Program-made: the position numbers and the translations under genes
Shown: piece by piece, positions 15,888-28,493 of the stretch
Layout of the letters: every line of letters begins with the position of its first letter
Numbering within the stretch: position 1 is the stretch's first letter
Source: G963663315 sp963663315
Lineage (GTDB): Bacteria; Pseudomonadota; Gammaproteobacteria; Arenicellales; Poriferihabitantaceae
Direction of reading: 5' to 3'
Length of the DNA stretch: 64,000 nucleotides
NCBI GenBank assembly: GCA_963663315.1
Contig: OY760176.1
Location: forward strand, 744,001 to 808,000
The notes under the pieces: generated by a model
The model's database searches: none
Told to the model about the DNA's origin: nothing
The model's input: only the letters and a program-made list of their open reading frames with translations

Positions 15888-16886
15888 TTAACAAGTACGG
15901 TTCTGGAGTTCCGCCAGTTGCGCCGAACCGCTCCGGCGGGCCAGCAGACGCTCCCCGTAGCGGTTCACCATGGTGGTGGATTTCCACCGTCCCGCCTGCA
16001 GGATCGCCGGCAGTTCGATGCCTGAAGCGATCATGTCCTGGGCCGCCCCCACGCGGGTGCTGTGGCCCGACAATCCGGTCACGATGTCCTCCCCGAGTCC
16101 GGCCTTTCGGGCCATCGACTTGTAGATTCGGGAGACCTGCCCGGGGTTCAGCGGTCCCCTCGAAAGCCCGCCCCTGGGCAGGGAGCGGAACAGCAGTCCC
16201 CCGCTGATGGCGCCCCTGTCGATCCATTCCCGGACCAGGGTGACGCTGTCCGGGGCGAGAAACAGCATCGCCCCCTCGCCCTCCTGATCGGTCTTGCCTC
16301 GGCGGACGAACAGGGCGGCCGATCCGTCGTTTTCCATCATTAAATCAAGTACTTGCAGGGACACCAGTTCGGACCTCCGCAGCAGCGCGCGGTTGCGCGC
16401 GTCGATCAGGCGGTCGCCCGAGGCCAGCAGGAGCTGCTCCCGCAGGGCCCAGGTGAGGCCGTGGGCCTGGGCCTGGCGGCGGCCTTTCTGCCGGTGCATG
16501 CGCTGTAGCGCGGTGGTCACCGTGACGCTGTCGAGGGGGTTCTTCCGGCCGGCCGCCCGGCACAGGGCGGCGATGCTGGCGACGTACCGGCGGACCGTCG
16601 CCGGGGCCTTGCGGGAGGCCATGAAATCGATGAACCGGGCCACAGGGGTGGCGTTCACGGGCCAGGGAATCAGCCGCCGGTGTTCGCACCAGGAGCGGTA
16701 AATGCCGAGGTCGGCGCGCAGGGCGCGTTCGGTGTTTGGGCTGAGGGCGCCGTGAGCGAATCGGAGCCATTGGTCGAGAGGATCCGCCGGGGGCGGGTTG
16801 AGAATCAGGGACAATCGGCCGACGCGGTGGCGCCGGTTTTTCTGACCCCCGGTTCTCGGTGGTATCTCGTTTTTGTTGGCTCGCAC
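15888..16886 (-). CDS. Tyrosine-type site-specific recombinase/integrase
   Basis: A 332-residue recombinase with an N-terminal core-binding SAM-like domain (about 40-115) and a C-terminal catalytic domain. Catalytic residues are visible: Arg I R170 (LRRSELV), the beta-hairpin Lys K198 (RRGKTD), H275/R278 (HSTR), W301 (GRW) and Tyr Y310 (VNRY). One oddity is that the helix just before Arg I is shortened: ARNRALL runs straight into RRSELV, whereas relatives have about eight more residues (GFAGGL-like) there. The deletion is in frame, but activity is uncertain. It is transcribed away from the autotransporter, and copy 3 of the dif-like site lies upstream of its start. Confidence 0.9.
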   Translation of the reverse strand: MRANKNEIPPRTGGQKNRRHRVGRLSLILNPPPADPLDQWLRFAHGALSPNTERALRADLGIYRSWCEHRRLIPWPVNATPVARFIDFMASRKAPATVRRYVASIAALCRAAGRKNPLDSVTVTTALQRMHRQKGRRQAQAHGLTWALREQLLLASGDRLIDARNRALLRRSELVSLQVLDLMMENDGSAALFVRRGKTDQEGEGAMLFLAPDSVTLVREWIDRGAISGGLLFRSLPRGGLSRGPLNPGQVSRIYKSMARKAGLGEDIVTGLSGHSTRVGAAQDMIASGIELPAILQAGRWKSTTMVNRYGERLLARRSGSAQLAELQNRTC

Positions 16887-16925
16887 GGGTTGAATTGCTC
16901 TCTTTTCAGGGATGAGCTACGGATG

Positions 16926-16957
16926 ATGCGCTCGATAAATATAGTTATCGAGCGCGT
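16926..16957 (-). repeat. Dif-like recombination site, inverted copy
   Basis: A left arm ATGCGCTCGATAA, a spacer ATATAG and a right arm TTATCGAGCGCGT (one change from perfect). The spacer is the exact reverse complement of that in copy 1, so this site points the other way. It sits between the recombinase start (16886) and the autotransporter start (17060), where inversion could change what is transcribed into the autotransporter. Confidence 0.7.
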
Positions 16958-17059
16958 CAGCACATAAAAAAACAACAAAACGGACCTCCATCGCACGCGG
17001 AATTCCTCCAGAAAAAACTCCAGAAAACAGCCCCAGAAACCAGTGGGAAACAGATTCGT

Positions 17060-20000
17060 ATGACTACCAAAAACACAGCCATAAATACAGCCAAAAATAC
17101 AGCACAGCGGGGGGCGGATCCGATCCGATCCCGGGGATTGACATTGGCATGGAGCGGGGTTGATTCCCGGCCAATCCGGAGGTGGCGCCGCCTGTTCGCA
17201 GCGCTGCTGATCGTGCTTGGCGCGGCGGTGGCTGCGCCGGAACAGGCCGCCGCGCAGACGGAAACGACCTTCCTCAGCAACACCGGGCAGAATGTTGGCT
17301 TCGGCTCAAACAACCTTCGAGCCACAAGGTTCACCACGGGCGCCGGCACCTACACGCTGTCCAGCGTCGGGATAGATACTGGTATTCAGCCTTCTCCCAC
17401 CCCCACCCCACTGGTCGAGATTTACGGGAACACCGGCACCGGCGTCGGCGCACCGAGCACCCTGGTGGCCACCCTGACCAATCCGGCCACGCTCGTGGAT
17501 AACGCCGTCAACATCTTCACCGACCCGGCCAACACCACGCTGAGCGCCAGCACGAGTTACTGGGTGGTCACGAGCAATTCCGCCTCGACCAATGGCGCGG
17601 GGTTTCGGGTCAGAACGACCTCCTCCTCAGCCCTGGACAGCGGCGCGGCAGCGGGATGACTCGGCGGCTCCGCGCTTTTCAAGAACGCCAGCGCCGAATC
17701 CTGGAGTAGCTCCACTGGCCGCCACCGCTACCAGATCCGGGGGACAAGCGGGACGCTCCCCACCAACAACGCCCCGGTGGTCGCGAACCCGATCCCGGAC
17801 CAGACAGCGACGGTGGGCACGGATTTCAGCTACGAAATCCCGGCGAACACGTTCAACGATACGGACACCAGCGACACGCTGAGCTACACGGCGACGAAAG
17901 CCGACGACACGAACCTGCCGATGTGGCTGGGCTTCGACGCCGCCACGCGGACCTTCAAGGGCACGCCGATGGCTTTGGATGTGGAGACGGTTTCGGTAAA
18001 GGTGACCGCCACTGACACCAGTAGCGCCACCGTGAGCGCCGAATTCGACATCGTGGTGAGCGCGGCCCCCATCCCGCCCACGATGACCGGCGCCACGGCC
18101 TTCATCAGCAACACCGGGCAGGCAGGTAGCTCCACCGACAGCCCGCTTCGAGCCACAGCTTTCACCACGGGCACCGGCACCTACACGCTGTCCAGCGTCG
18201 CGATATCGGTTGCTACTCAAACTGGCAGCCCCACTCCCAGTGGTCCAGATCTACGGAGACCTCGGGGGCAGTCCGGGCATCCTGGTGGCCACCATGACCA
18301 ATCCGGCCACGCTCGTGAGTGGAGCCCTCAACGTCTACACCGCCCCGGCCAACACCACGCTGGCCGCCAGCACCACCTACTGGGTGACCACGAGCAATTC
18401 CGCCGCGACCAATGGCACGGGGTTTAAGGTCAACGTGCTCCCCAATACGAACCTGGACAGCGGCACGGCAGCGGGATGGAGCATTGGCAACGGGCGTTGG
18501 AGGGCCAGCAACGCCAACAACTGGAGTACCACCACTGCTCGCATCCAATTCCAGATCCGGGGGACAGAACAGACGACCACCAACAACGCCCCCACAGTCG
18601 CGAACGCCATCCCGGACCAGACAGCGACGGCAGACGCGGCGTTCAGATACCAATTCCCGGCGAACACGTTCAACGACGTGGACACCAGCGACACGCTGAT
18701 CTATACGGCGACGCAAGCCGACGGCACGAACCTGCCCACGTGGCTGGGCTTCGACGCCGCCACGCGGACCTTCGCGGGCACGCCGGCGGCTACGGATGTG
18801 ACGGTTGCGGTAAAAGTGACCGCCACTGACACCAATAACGGCACGGTGAGCGACGACTTCAACATCGTGGTGAGGGCCTCCACCGTCGCGCACTGCAACC
18901 CGTCGGACCCCTACGAGCTCTTTTGCGCCACCCTGACGGTGGCGTCCAACACTTCGGCCACGGACTACGGATTCGCAATAGGCAACTACGGGTCATTGTC
19001 TCCAGACAGATTCACCTACAATGGCGTTACCCACAGAATTGGCGCCTTCAACTATAGTGGTTCTCAATTGCGTTTTACTACCCTGCAGTACGACGATTCC
19101 TTTGCGACTGGGTTCAAGCTGATTCTGGACAGTGTCGAACTCTCCCTGGATGGCGCGTGGGATTCAGACAAGGCGGAATATGTCGTGAATAATCACGGCC
19201 TGTCCTGGTCCGTCGACGAAATGGTCCAGGTCAAGCTCGTCCGCCTCATCCCCTTCTCCGAAAAGGGGCCCGAACTCGTCGCGCCGCCGCGGGGGACGGA
19301 GGGCTGGCTGCAGGTGAGATGGGGCGAGCGGGCCGGTGCGACCGAGGTCGGTGCGACCGAGATCCAGGCCTACAATGTGGAATGGAGGCCGGTGATCCGC
19401 AACTATGAGGGCCACACGTATGGGCGGGTGGACAAGTCTGCCCGGGAACACCACCTGTACAACCTCAAATCCGGCACGGAATACGAGGTCCGGGTATGCG
19501 AGTTGAGCCGAATCGAAACGGCAAGCCCCAACTTCGACAGAGGGATCTGCTCGAGGTATTCCCGAATCCGGATGCCGGGTGACGGCTCAGCGCCCAGCAA
19601 CGACGTCAAGGTATCGATCGAGTTTCCCGAAGGCGGCGCGACCAAGACGTTAAGTACGAGCGACACCGTGATTCGCTGGCGGTACCGGGTCACCGGCATC
19701 CACAATTCCAGCCCGGATGAGTTCGAGTCCTCCGCCCACGGAGTCGCAGCCGGTCATGTCGTATTGCAATACCGCGATGAGACCAGGCAAGTAACCGTGT
19801 TCGAATCCGACATCTACGGAACGCGTGCCCCCCTCGTCCAGAATCAGGATTCCCTGGGCATCCGAATGGACTGGCTCGTATTTGACCAAACCAGCTCCGG
19901 CTATGTGGAACGCGAGTTCCCCGTGCAGGAAAGTTTTCGGAGTACCGCAGACCGCGGCCCACTCATGCTGTATCTGCTCGAGTACGGCGACCGTGGTCTG

Positions 20001-23000
20001 GTCAAGACCAAGCTGTCGCCGCGCGGCGAGACACAGACATTGTGCGTGGAGTTCGAAGATGCCCAGGGCGATGTCGCCGTTCCATGCAGTTCGAGCCAGG
20101 TGGAAATCGACCCGCCGGCCGTTGACGGCACGCCCGGCGTAAGCGGGGCGGGGACCGACGCACAGTGGAGCGAAGGCGAGACCGTCGGGGTGACCGTCAC
20201 TTTTAATGAGGCGGTGGACGTGGACGCCTCCGGCGGCACGCCGTCCATCGGCATTGGCCTGGGTGGCACGGAGGCGCGCAGCGCGACATACACGAGCGGA
20301 ACCGGAACCACCGAACTCATCTTTAAATACACACTGGTTTCCGGAGACGGCTCGCACGAATTCATGGCGGTGACGCCGGACAGCCTTGCGCTTAATGGCG
20401 GGACCATCGAAAGCGTTGGGAGCGGCGTTGCGGCGCTGCTCGCGCACAACGGCGCGTTGACATCGGGCAATACCGGCAATACGCAACGCAGCGCCGGGCC
20501 TGCGGTGACGTTTGCGGACGTACCGGCGGACCATGACGGAGAAACCGCATTCACCGTCAATGTACAGTTCAGTGGAGCGCCCACCGGATTATCAGCAAAA
20601 CGCGACGCAGCCTCGATCTTCGAAGTAACCGGGGGCAGCGTGACCGGCGCGCAGGCGACCACCAAGGGCGAGCGCCCGGTCTGGGAAGTCACGGTAACGC
20701 CGGACGTCGTCAGCGACGTGACAGTGCGGATTCCGGCGCGGGCCTGCGCCGAGGCCAATGCGGTCTGCATCGGCGGGCGGGCGCTTGCCGAGGCGGTCGA
20801 AGCGGTAGTGCCGGGAGTGCCGATCACGGCGAGCTTCACGCAGGCCCCGGCCGCACATGACGGTACAAGCCAGTTCCAGCTCCACATGGAGTTCAGCCAC
20901 GAGCCCAAGCGGTTCAGCTACCGCACAGTACAAAGTGGACTGTTCGACATTGAAGGCGGGAGTATCGAAAAGGTGCGGCGGCGGGTGAAGGGGAGCAATC
21001 TCCAGTGGGAGATAGCCGTTGTCCCGGACGGCGACGACGCAGTGACGCTCACGGCGCGCGCGACGACGGACTGCGCCGCCCAAAACGCCGCCTGCGATGC
21101 CGACGGGCGGAAGTTCGCGGGCGGACTCACGCTGGCGGTTCCGGGGCCGGCGACGCTGGCTGAACAGACGCTGTCTGCGGTTTCCATTGCGCCGCCAGCA
21201 CAGACGCCCGCAGTTGAGGGCGATTCGCTCGCCTTCACGCTGACGCGCACCGGCGCCACGGACGAGGCGCTGACGGTAGCGGTGCAGGTGACGGAGACCG
21301 GCAGCGTGCTGGACGGTGAACCGCCTGCGTCGGTGACCTTCGCAGCGGGGTCAACAAGCGCCACGCTGAGCGTAGCGACGGTGGACGACGAGACGGTCGA
21401 GGACGCGGGCACGGTGACGGCGGCGGTATCTGCGGGTACGGGCTACGAGGTGAGTGGAACCTCGGGCTCTGCCGAAGCGGTGGTAGAGGACGACGACGCA
21501 GCCCCGGTAATCGGGACGGCCTCGCCGCTGGTCGTAGCGGAGAACGCCACGGCCATCGCGACCCTTGTCGCAACCGATGCGGACACGGTGGACCTCACCT
21601 GGTCGATCCCGCAAGGGGCAGACGGGGGCGCGGATGCGGCGCAGTTCGCACTGACGGCCGACGGCGTGCTGTCGTTCGGCGAGGCGAAGGACTATGAGGC
21701 GCCGGACGATGCCGACGGCGACGGCGAATATGAAGTCACGGTACGGGTGACGGACGGAGCCAACCCGGTCGATGCGGCGCTGGTGGTCCGCCTTGAGGAC
21801 GCCGACGACGCACCGCCAACTCTCACGAACGCGTCGGTGGACGGCGATCAACTGACGCTGACCTTCACCGAAGCGCTGGACGAGGGCTCGGTTCCGCCGG
21901 CGTCGTCGTTTGCAGTGACGGCGGCCGACTCGGCCAACCCGGTCGATGAAGCAGCGGTGTCGGGTGAGACCGTGGTGCTGACGCTATTCTCCGCAGTAAC
22001 TTCGCTCGAGACGGTGACGGTGGGCTATACCGTACCGACGGGAACGGATGCGACGCCGGTGCAGGACACAGCAGGCAACCGCGCAGCCACCGTCACTGAT
22101 ACGCAAGTGACCAACGGCACGGCAGCAGCGCTGCCCACGGTCTCCATTGCGCCCGTATCCACACCGGTGACCGAAGGCACAGCAGCGGCGTTCGTACTAA
22201 CACGCACCGGCGCGGTCACAGCGGAACTCACAGTAACGGTACAGGTGACGCAAGCCGGCAGCGTGCTCGACGGCGCCCGGCCCTCGATCCGCGACCTTCG
22301 CCCCCGGCGCGGCCGAGACGCAGATCACGGTCGCCACACAAAACGATGCCATCAATGAGGCGGATGCGCAGGTAAATGCGTCCGTCGTCGCGGGTGACGG
22401 CTACGAAGTGGATGCAAACAACGCCAGAGCCGGAGTGGATGTATACGATAACGACGAAGCCGCGCAAGCGGTAGAGGAACTCTGGTCCACGACCCTGACC
22501 TGGAGCGACCTTGGCAACAACTGGTATGGCGGGTTCGCGGATGGGTTCTCGAACCCGGGGTGGTCAGAGGACGGACAGGCGTATAGCATCTGGTACATCT
22601 CGTATGACGCGGGGGCCCGCACGCTCCGGATGGCGCATGACGGGTCGGGCGGCGTGATCGCCGAACCGGGACAGCTCAGCCTGCACATAGGCGAACTCCA
22701 AGTAGGTCCGGGCGATGCGCTCTCGGCGTTTGCCGGGGCCCGGGTCGGCAGGACCGCAGACGTCGATGCAAAGTGGACCGTAGGCGAACAGGTCACGTAC
22801 GGTTGACGCGCGCTTCCGGGGATGCGGTAGCGGCGCCCACAGGACCGGGGTTCGAGGTGGCCGATGCGCAAGTCAACGAAGCGTCGGGCGCGCCGCTGCA
22901 GTTCCGGGTGACGCTGGATGCGCCGGCGCAATCAACGGTCTCGGTGCGCTACGGCACCGCGAACGGCACGGCAACAGCGGGCCAGGACTACGTAGCGGTC

Positions 23001-24737
23001 CGCGGAGCGCTGCGCTTCGCGCCGGGCGAGACCGCCAAGACGGTCTCGGTCGCAGTGCTTCCCGACGATCATGACGAAGGCAGCGAGACGATGACGCTCA
23101 CGCTGTCGGCGCCCTTTGGCGCGACCATAACCGATGGCGCAGCAACCGGGACCATCAGCAACACCGGCGCGATACCGCAGGCGTGGATTGCCCGCTTCGG
23201 GCGCACGGTGGCGGACCAGATTCTGGAGGCGGTGCAGGGCCGGATGCGGGCCGCGCCCGCGCCCGGCGTTGAGGTCAGCCTCGCCGGCCAGCAAATCGGG
23301 GTCGGATCGGGGTCCGCAGGGGAGCAGTCGGCATCCGGCGAAGACGCGCGCCAGGAAGAGGAAGCCCGGCGCGATGCGCTGCGCGTCGCCGAATGGCTGC
23401 AACGCGAGACCGAAGGCGGGGAGCGCCAGGGCGGGTCCCGTGCGCTGGCGCCGCGCGACCTGCTGACCAGTTCCTCCTTCATGTTCACGGAGGAGACGCC
23501 GGGCAAGGACCTGGCCTCGCTCTGGGGCCGGGCCGCGGTGACGCGCTTCGACGGGCGCGAGGGTGATCTGACGCTGGACGGCGAGGTCGTGACCGGCATG
23601 CTTGGCGCCGACTGGACCCGGGGGCGCTGGGCCGCGGGGCTGATCCTGTCCCACAGCACCGGTGAGGGCGGCTATGCCGGGGCGCCCGCTGATACCAACG
23701 GAACCTCCGGGACGGGCGGCCGGGTCGAGGCGACCCTGACCGGCCTGTTCCCCTGGGCGCGCCATACGCTCTCGGGGCGGCTGGAGGCCTGGGGCGCGGC
23801 CGGCTACGGCACGGGCGAGCTCACGGTGACGCCGAAGCGGCCGGGCACGGATCAGGACGGCGCGGCGATCCGTGCTGATCTTGACCTCAAGATGGCGGCG
23901 GCGGGTCTGCGCGGGACGCTGCTCGATGGCGGCGGTGACGGCCTGACGCTGACGGGCAAGACCGACGTGTTGATCGTCGAGACCGCCTCCGGGCGGGGCA
24001 CGGGCGCCGATGGCGGCAATCTCGAACCCGCCCGGGCGATGGTGACGCGGCTGCGCCTCGGCGTTGAGGCCAGCCATTCGTTGCAACTGGGTAATGGCGG
24101 GACGACCCTGACGCCCAGCCTGGAGGTCGGGCTGCGCCATGACGGCGGCGACGCCGAGACCGGCTTCGGCCTCGACCTCGGCGCAGGGCTGAGACTTTCC
24201 GACCCGATGCGCGGCCTTGAAGTCGAGATCAGGGGGCGGGGCTTACTCTCCCACGAGTCGGAGGGCTTCCGCGAGCGCGGCTTCTCGGGAGCGCTCTCCT
24301 GGCGGCAGAATCCGTCCTCGGAGCGGGGGGCAATGCTGACGCTGACCCAAACGGTCGGCGGGTCGTCCTCGGGCGGCGCCGACGCGCTGCTGTCGCGCAC
24401 CACGCTGGACGGGCTGGCGGCCAACGATCCCGGATCGGGGTTCGGGGCAGGCGGGGCAGGCGACAGCGATGACGAGTTGAAGAGCCGGCGGCTGGAGTTG
24501 AAGTTCGGCTATGGCATGCCGGCCTTCGGCGATCGTTTCACCTGGACGCCGGAGGCCTACATCGGCCTGTCGGACACCGGGCGCGACTACAGCCTCGGCT
24601 GGCGTCTGGTGCGCGGCGGATCCGGCAGCGGCGGCGGCTCGCTCGAACTGTCCTTCTTGGCGCGCCGGAGCGAGAGCGTGAATGACGACACGCAACCGGT
24701 GCTCGAGGTCGGGTTCACGCTCACGGCGCGGTTCTGA
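17060..24737 (+). pseudogene. Giant modular autotransporter adhesin, disrupted by one nonsense codon and three frameshifts
   Basis: The reconstructed product is about 2,500 residues. It has a long basic N-terminus and signal peptide ending QAAAQ (about residue 65), then two copies of a choice-of-anchor-like module plus a putative Ig/cadherin-like domain (NAPxVANxIPDQTA). An Fn3-like region (about 19.3-19.6 kb), several Ig-like and Calx-beta repeats, a SwmB-like repeat (about 21.8-22.1 kb), another Calx-beta and a C-terminal autotransporter beta-barrel ending in LTARF follow. Breaks: TGA at 17657-17659 where the paralogous module has Trp; frame 2 to 3 near 18238; frame 3 to 1 near 22285; frame 1 to 3 near 22800. 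Homology resumes in the new frame each time. It is probably a surface adhesin gene in decay, though assembly error is not excluded. Confidence 0.82.
17250..18890 (+). repeat. Tandem duplication of an approximately 820-base module in the autotransporter
   Basis: Bases about 17250-18070 and 18075-18890 encode the same order of modules: a NTGQ...RATxFTTGxGTYTLSSV segment, a NPATLV...SxxYWVxTSNS segment, GTAAGW-type and QIRGT segments, and an Ig-like domain. They are clearly homologous but diverged. The first copy carries the nonsense codon and the second the first frameshift. Confidence 0.75.
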
Positions 24738-24746
24738 TGGGGTTCG

Positions 24747-24768
24747 GGCAACCACGGGGGGTTGCCCC
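24747..24768. terminator. Strong hairpin after the autotransporter
   Basis: GGGCAACC, loop ACGGGG, then GGTTGCCC is a perfect eight-base-pair stem ten bases after the autotransporter stop. There is no T-run, so it is either a factor-assisted terminator or a REP-like palindromic unit; hairpins of this composition are often dispersed in genomes. Confidence 0.5.
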
Positions 24769-24974
24769 TACGATTCCGGGGCGGGTTCGGATTCCTGGCC
24801 CCGGAATATGTTCTTGTATGGATGGTCTAATACTTGTACGATACTCTTACTGTAAGGGTGCGAATGAAGTCCTGGCGTATATTCAAATACCAACCAGACC
24901 AAGCCCAGCGCTCCACTCGCGCTCTATTTTTCTGAATCTGATTTTCGATTCGTAACCCGAAAACCGGAGGGAGT

Positions 24975-25409
24975 ATGTCTGACAAAATTCTCGTAGCCCT
25001 GGATGGAAGTGAAGGTGGCAGACGCGCATTGAGTGTCGCTGTTGACCACGCCAGGCTTACCAAATCAAATCTTCTACTGGCTTATGTAATTGATTGGTCG
25101 CCTTATAGCTTCCATACCCCCGAAGAATTATCTGAACGTCATAAACGGCGTGAGTCGGAAATTCAAAGAGCCAATGATTCAGTTCTTCATCCCGAAGCCT
25201 CTGCGCTTGCAGATTCCGGGGTCCCGGTCGAGACTGTGGTTCGACATGGTAAAATTGCCGAAACCCTGATTGAGCTCAGCGAAGAACATAACGCTTCACA
25301 GATCTATATCGGCAAGCTGGGCGAGTCGCGGATGCGCTCGATGATATTCGGCAGTGTCACTGCTGCACTGGTACAAACTTCTTCCGTACCTGTCACTGTC
25401 GTTCCTTGA
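24975..25409 (+). CDS. uspA-like: Universal stress protein (UspA family)
   Basis: A 144-residue single-domain Usp. It has the N-terminal strand KILVALDGSEGG, a Rossmann-like alpha/beta fold, and the C-terminal ATP-binding-type pattern G-x2-G-x9-G-S (GKLGESRMRSMIFGSVT) followed by SVPVTVVP. The start is preceded by GGAGGG. It lies 70 bases upstream of the AgcS symporter in the same direction; Usp genes next to transporters are common. Base composition returns to the genome's usual level here, marking the end of the GC-rich element. Confidence 0.92.
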   Translation: MSDKILVALDGSEGGRRALSVAVDHARLTKSNLLLAYVIDWSPYSFHTPEELSERHKRRESEIQRANDSVLHPEASALADSGVPVETVVRHGKIAETLIELSEEHNASQIYIGKLGESRMRSMIFGSVTAALVQTSSVPVTVVP

Positions 25410-25479
25410 TGTCTCAAGGAGCAATGCCAAAGAGTTTGATCGACCGGATCAAACAACACTTACTGTAGAGGAAACTAAG

Positions 25480-26979
25480 ATGCGACAAATACTTGTAACA
25501 CTTGGTTTGATGATTGTTTCGTTGACCAATGCCTACGCGGGAATTGATGAAGCTATCAATTCCGCAACGGCGCCTATCGCCGAGTTGATCGGTCGAATCG
25601 TCTTTTTCAAAATCTCGATTTTTGGAGCCCAGCTACCCGTGGTTGTTCTGTGGTTAGTAGCTGGAGCCGTGTTTTTTACTTTTTACATGGGCTTTATTAA
25701 CCTGCGTGGATTCAAACACGCGATCTCGCTGGCCAGAGGGGATTATGCCGACCCGAACAGCAAGGGTGAGGTTTCACATTTTCAGGCGCTGGCTACAGCG
25801 GTTTCCGGAACCGTCGGTATCGGTAATATCGGTGGCGTGGCAGTTGCGGTCACTGTGGGTGGGCCCGGGGCGACGTTCTGGTTGATCCTGGCAGGGTTCT
25901 TGGGGATGTCGACCAAGTTTGTTGAATGTACCCTGGGTGTCAAATATCGTCAGGAGTTCAAGGACGGTCACGTGTCCGGTGGTCCGATGTATTACCTCAG
26001 AAAAGGGTTTTCTGATCGAGGGATGGAAGGATTCGGTAAATTCATGGGCACGTTCTATGCCATTGGTATTTTTATTGGCGCCTTGGGAATCGGCAACATG
26101 TTTCAGTCGAATCAGGCTTATGTCCAGCTCAACAATGTATCTGGCGGTGCGCTGGATGGGCTGGGCTGGCTGGTAGGGCTGATCCTGGCTGCGGTCGTAT
26201 TCTCTGTCATTGTTGGCGGCATCAAATCAATTGCGCGAGTCACTGAAAAAGTTGTGCCATTCATGGCTGTCTTTTATTGTTTGTTTGCCATTATCGTGAT
26301 CCTGATGAATGCGAACACGATCCCACAGGTCATCATCAATATTTTCAACGGCGCATTCACCGGTGAGGGGGTTGCGGGCGGCGCACTCGGGGCCATGATT
26401 ATTGGTTTCCAGCGTGCGGTATTTTCCAATGAGGCGGGTATCGGTTCCGCTTCGATCGCCCACTCCGCAGTCAAAACGGACGAGCCAGTCACTGAAGGAA
26501 TCGTTTCCCTGCTGGAGCCATTTATCGATACGATCGTGATTTGTACCATTACCGCCCTGGTAATCGGAACTGCCCAGGTTGCAGAACCCGGTTTTGCCGG
26601 TAGCGCCCAAGGCGTTGCGATGACTTCAGCGGCATTTGAACGTGAATTTTCATGGTTCCCGATTCCTCTGGCCTTCGCGGCGTTGCTGTTTGCCTTTTCA
26701 ACCATGATTGCGTGGTCCTATTACGGCCTCAAGGGCTGGACTTACATGTTTGGTGAAGGCATCAGAGGGCAGAATATCTACAAAATCATTTTCTGTGCCT
26801 TTGTCGCATTGGGCTGTGTTGTCGAGTTAGGGCCGATTCTCGATATATCAGACGCTCTGGTATTCCTGATATGCGTTCCCAACATCCTGGGACTGTACTT
26901 CCTGGCTCCGATCGTCAAACGGGAAATGAATTCCTACTTCGAACGGGTCAACAGTGGAGAAATCAAGAAATTCAAATAA
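25480..26979 (+). CDS. Sodium:alanine/glycine symporter (AGCS family)
   Basis: A 499-residue membrane carrier for alanine, glycine or similar amino acids with Na+. The start ATG 25480 is preferred (preceded by GAGGAAAC); earlier in-frame codons overlap uspA. The N-terminal hydrophobic stretch ending NAYA resembles a signal-like first segment. About ten transmembrane segments follow. Family motifs are visible, including the AVSGTVGIGNIGGVAVA glycine-rich motif in TM3-4, SGGPMYYLRKG, and SNEAGIGSASIAHSAV. A rho-independent terminator follows directly. Confidence 0.92.
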   Translation: MRQILVTLGLMIVSLTNAYAGIDEAINSATAPIAELIGRIVFFKISIFGAQLPVVVLWLVAGAVFFTFYMGFINLRGFKHAISLARGDYADPNSKGEVSHFQALATAVSGTVGIGNIGGVAVAVTVGGPGATFWLILAGFLGMSTKFVECTLGVKYRQEFKDGHVSGGPMYYLRKGFSDRGMEGFGKFMGTFYAIGIFIGALGIGNMFQSNQAYVQLNNVSGGALDGLGWLVGLILAAVVFSVIVGGIKSIARVTEKVVPFMAVFYCLFAIIVILMNANTIPQVIINIFNGAFTGEGVAGGALGAMIIGFQRAVFSNEAGIGSASIAHSAVKTDEPVTEGIVSLLEPFIDTIVICTITALVIGTAQVAEPGFAGSAQGVAMTSAAFEREFSWFPIPLAFAALLFAFSTMIAWSYYGLKGWTYMFGEGIRGQNIYKIIFCAFVALGCVVELGPILDISDALVFLICVPNILGLYFLAPIVKREMNSYFERVNSGEIKKFK

Positions 26980-26993
26980 CCCCATGCAATGAT

Positions 26994-27024
26994 AAAAAAG
27001 CCCGCAATGACTGCGGGCTTTTTT
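26994..27024. terminator. Rho-independent terminator, bidirectional (after the AgcS symporter, before ahcY 3-prime end)
   Basis: AGCCCGCA, loop ATGAC, TGCGGGCT forms a GC-rich stem with an A-run before and a T-run after, so it can work on both strands. It begins 15 bases after the symporter stop and faces the convergent ahcY gene. Confidence 0.9.
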
Positions 27025-27039
27025 ATGCGACAGGTTTAT

Positions 27040-27055
27040 CGTAACGCGCGTTACG
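27040..27055. repeat. Perfect 16-base palindrome next to the terminator
   Basis: CGTAACGCGCGTTACG is fully self-complementary and lies between the terminator and the ahcY stop. It could extend termination of ahcY or be a protein-binding site; nothing else is visible to decide. Confidence 0.45.
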
Positions 27056-27074
27056 AAACCCTTATATCTGCCCC

Positions 27075-28493
<1,419 letters not shown>

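Larger units (their letters stand above)
15496..16957. mobile_element. Recombinase cassette bounded by inverted dif-like sites (putative invertible or integrative element)
   Basis: Copies of the same core site at 15496-15527 and 16926-16957 enclose the tyrosine recombinase. Their spacers, CTATAT and ATATAG, are reverse complements, so the two sites are inverted relative to each other. For tyrosine recombinases that arrangement predicts inversion rather than excision. The block is markedly GC-rich compared with genes before 14.9 kb and after 25 kb, a sign of transfer. Confidence 0.55.

Noticed and set aside
19650..24140. Long open frames on the minus strand within the autotransporter
   Set aside because: They are GC-driven antisense shadows with Arg/Pro/Ala-biased composition; the plus strand has clear domains.
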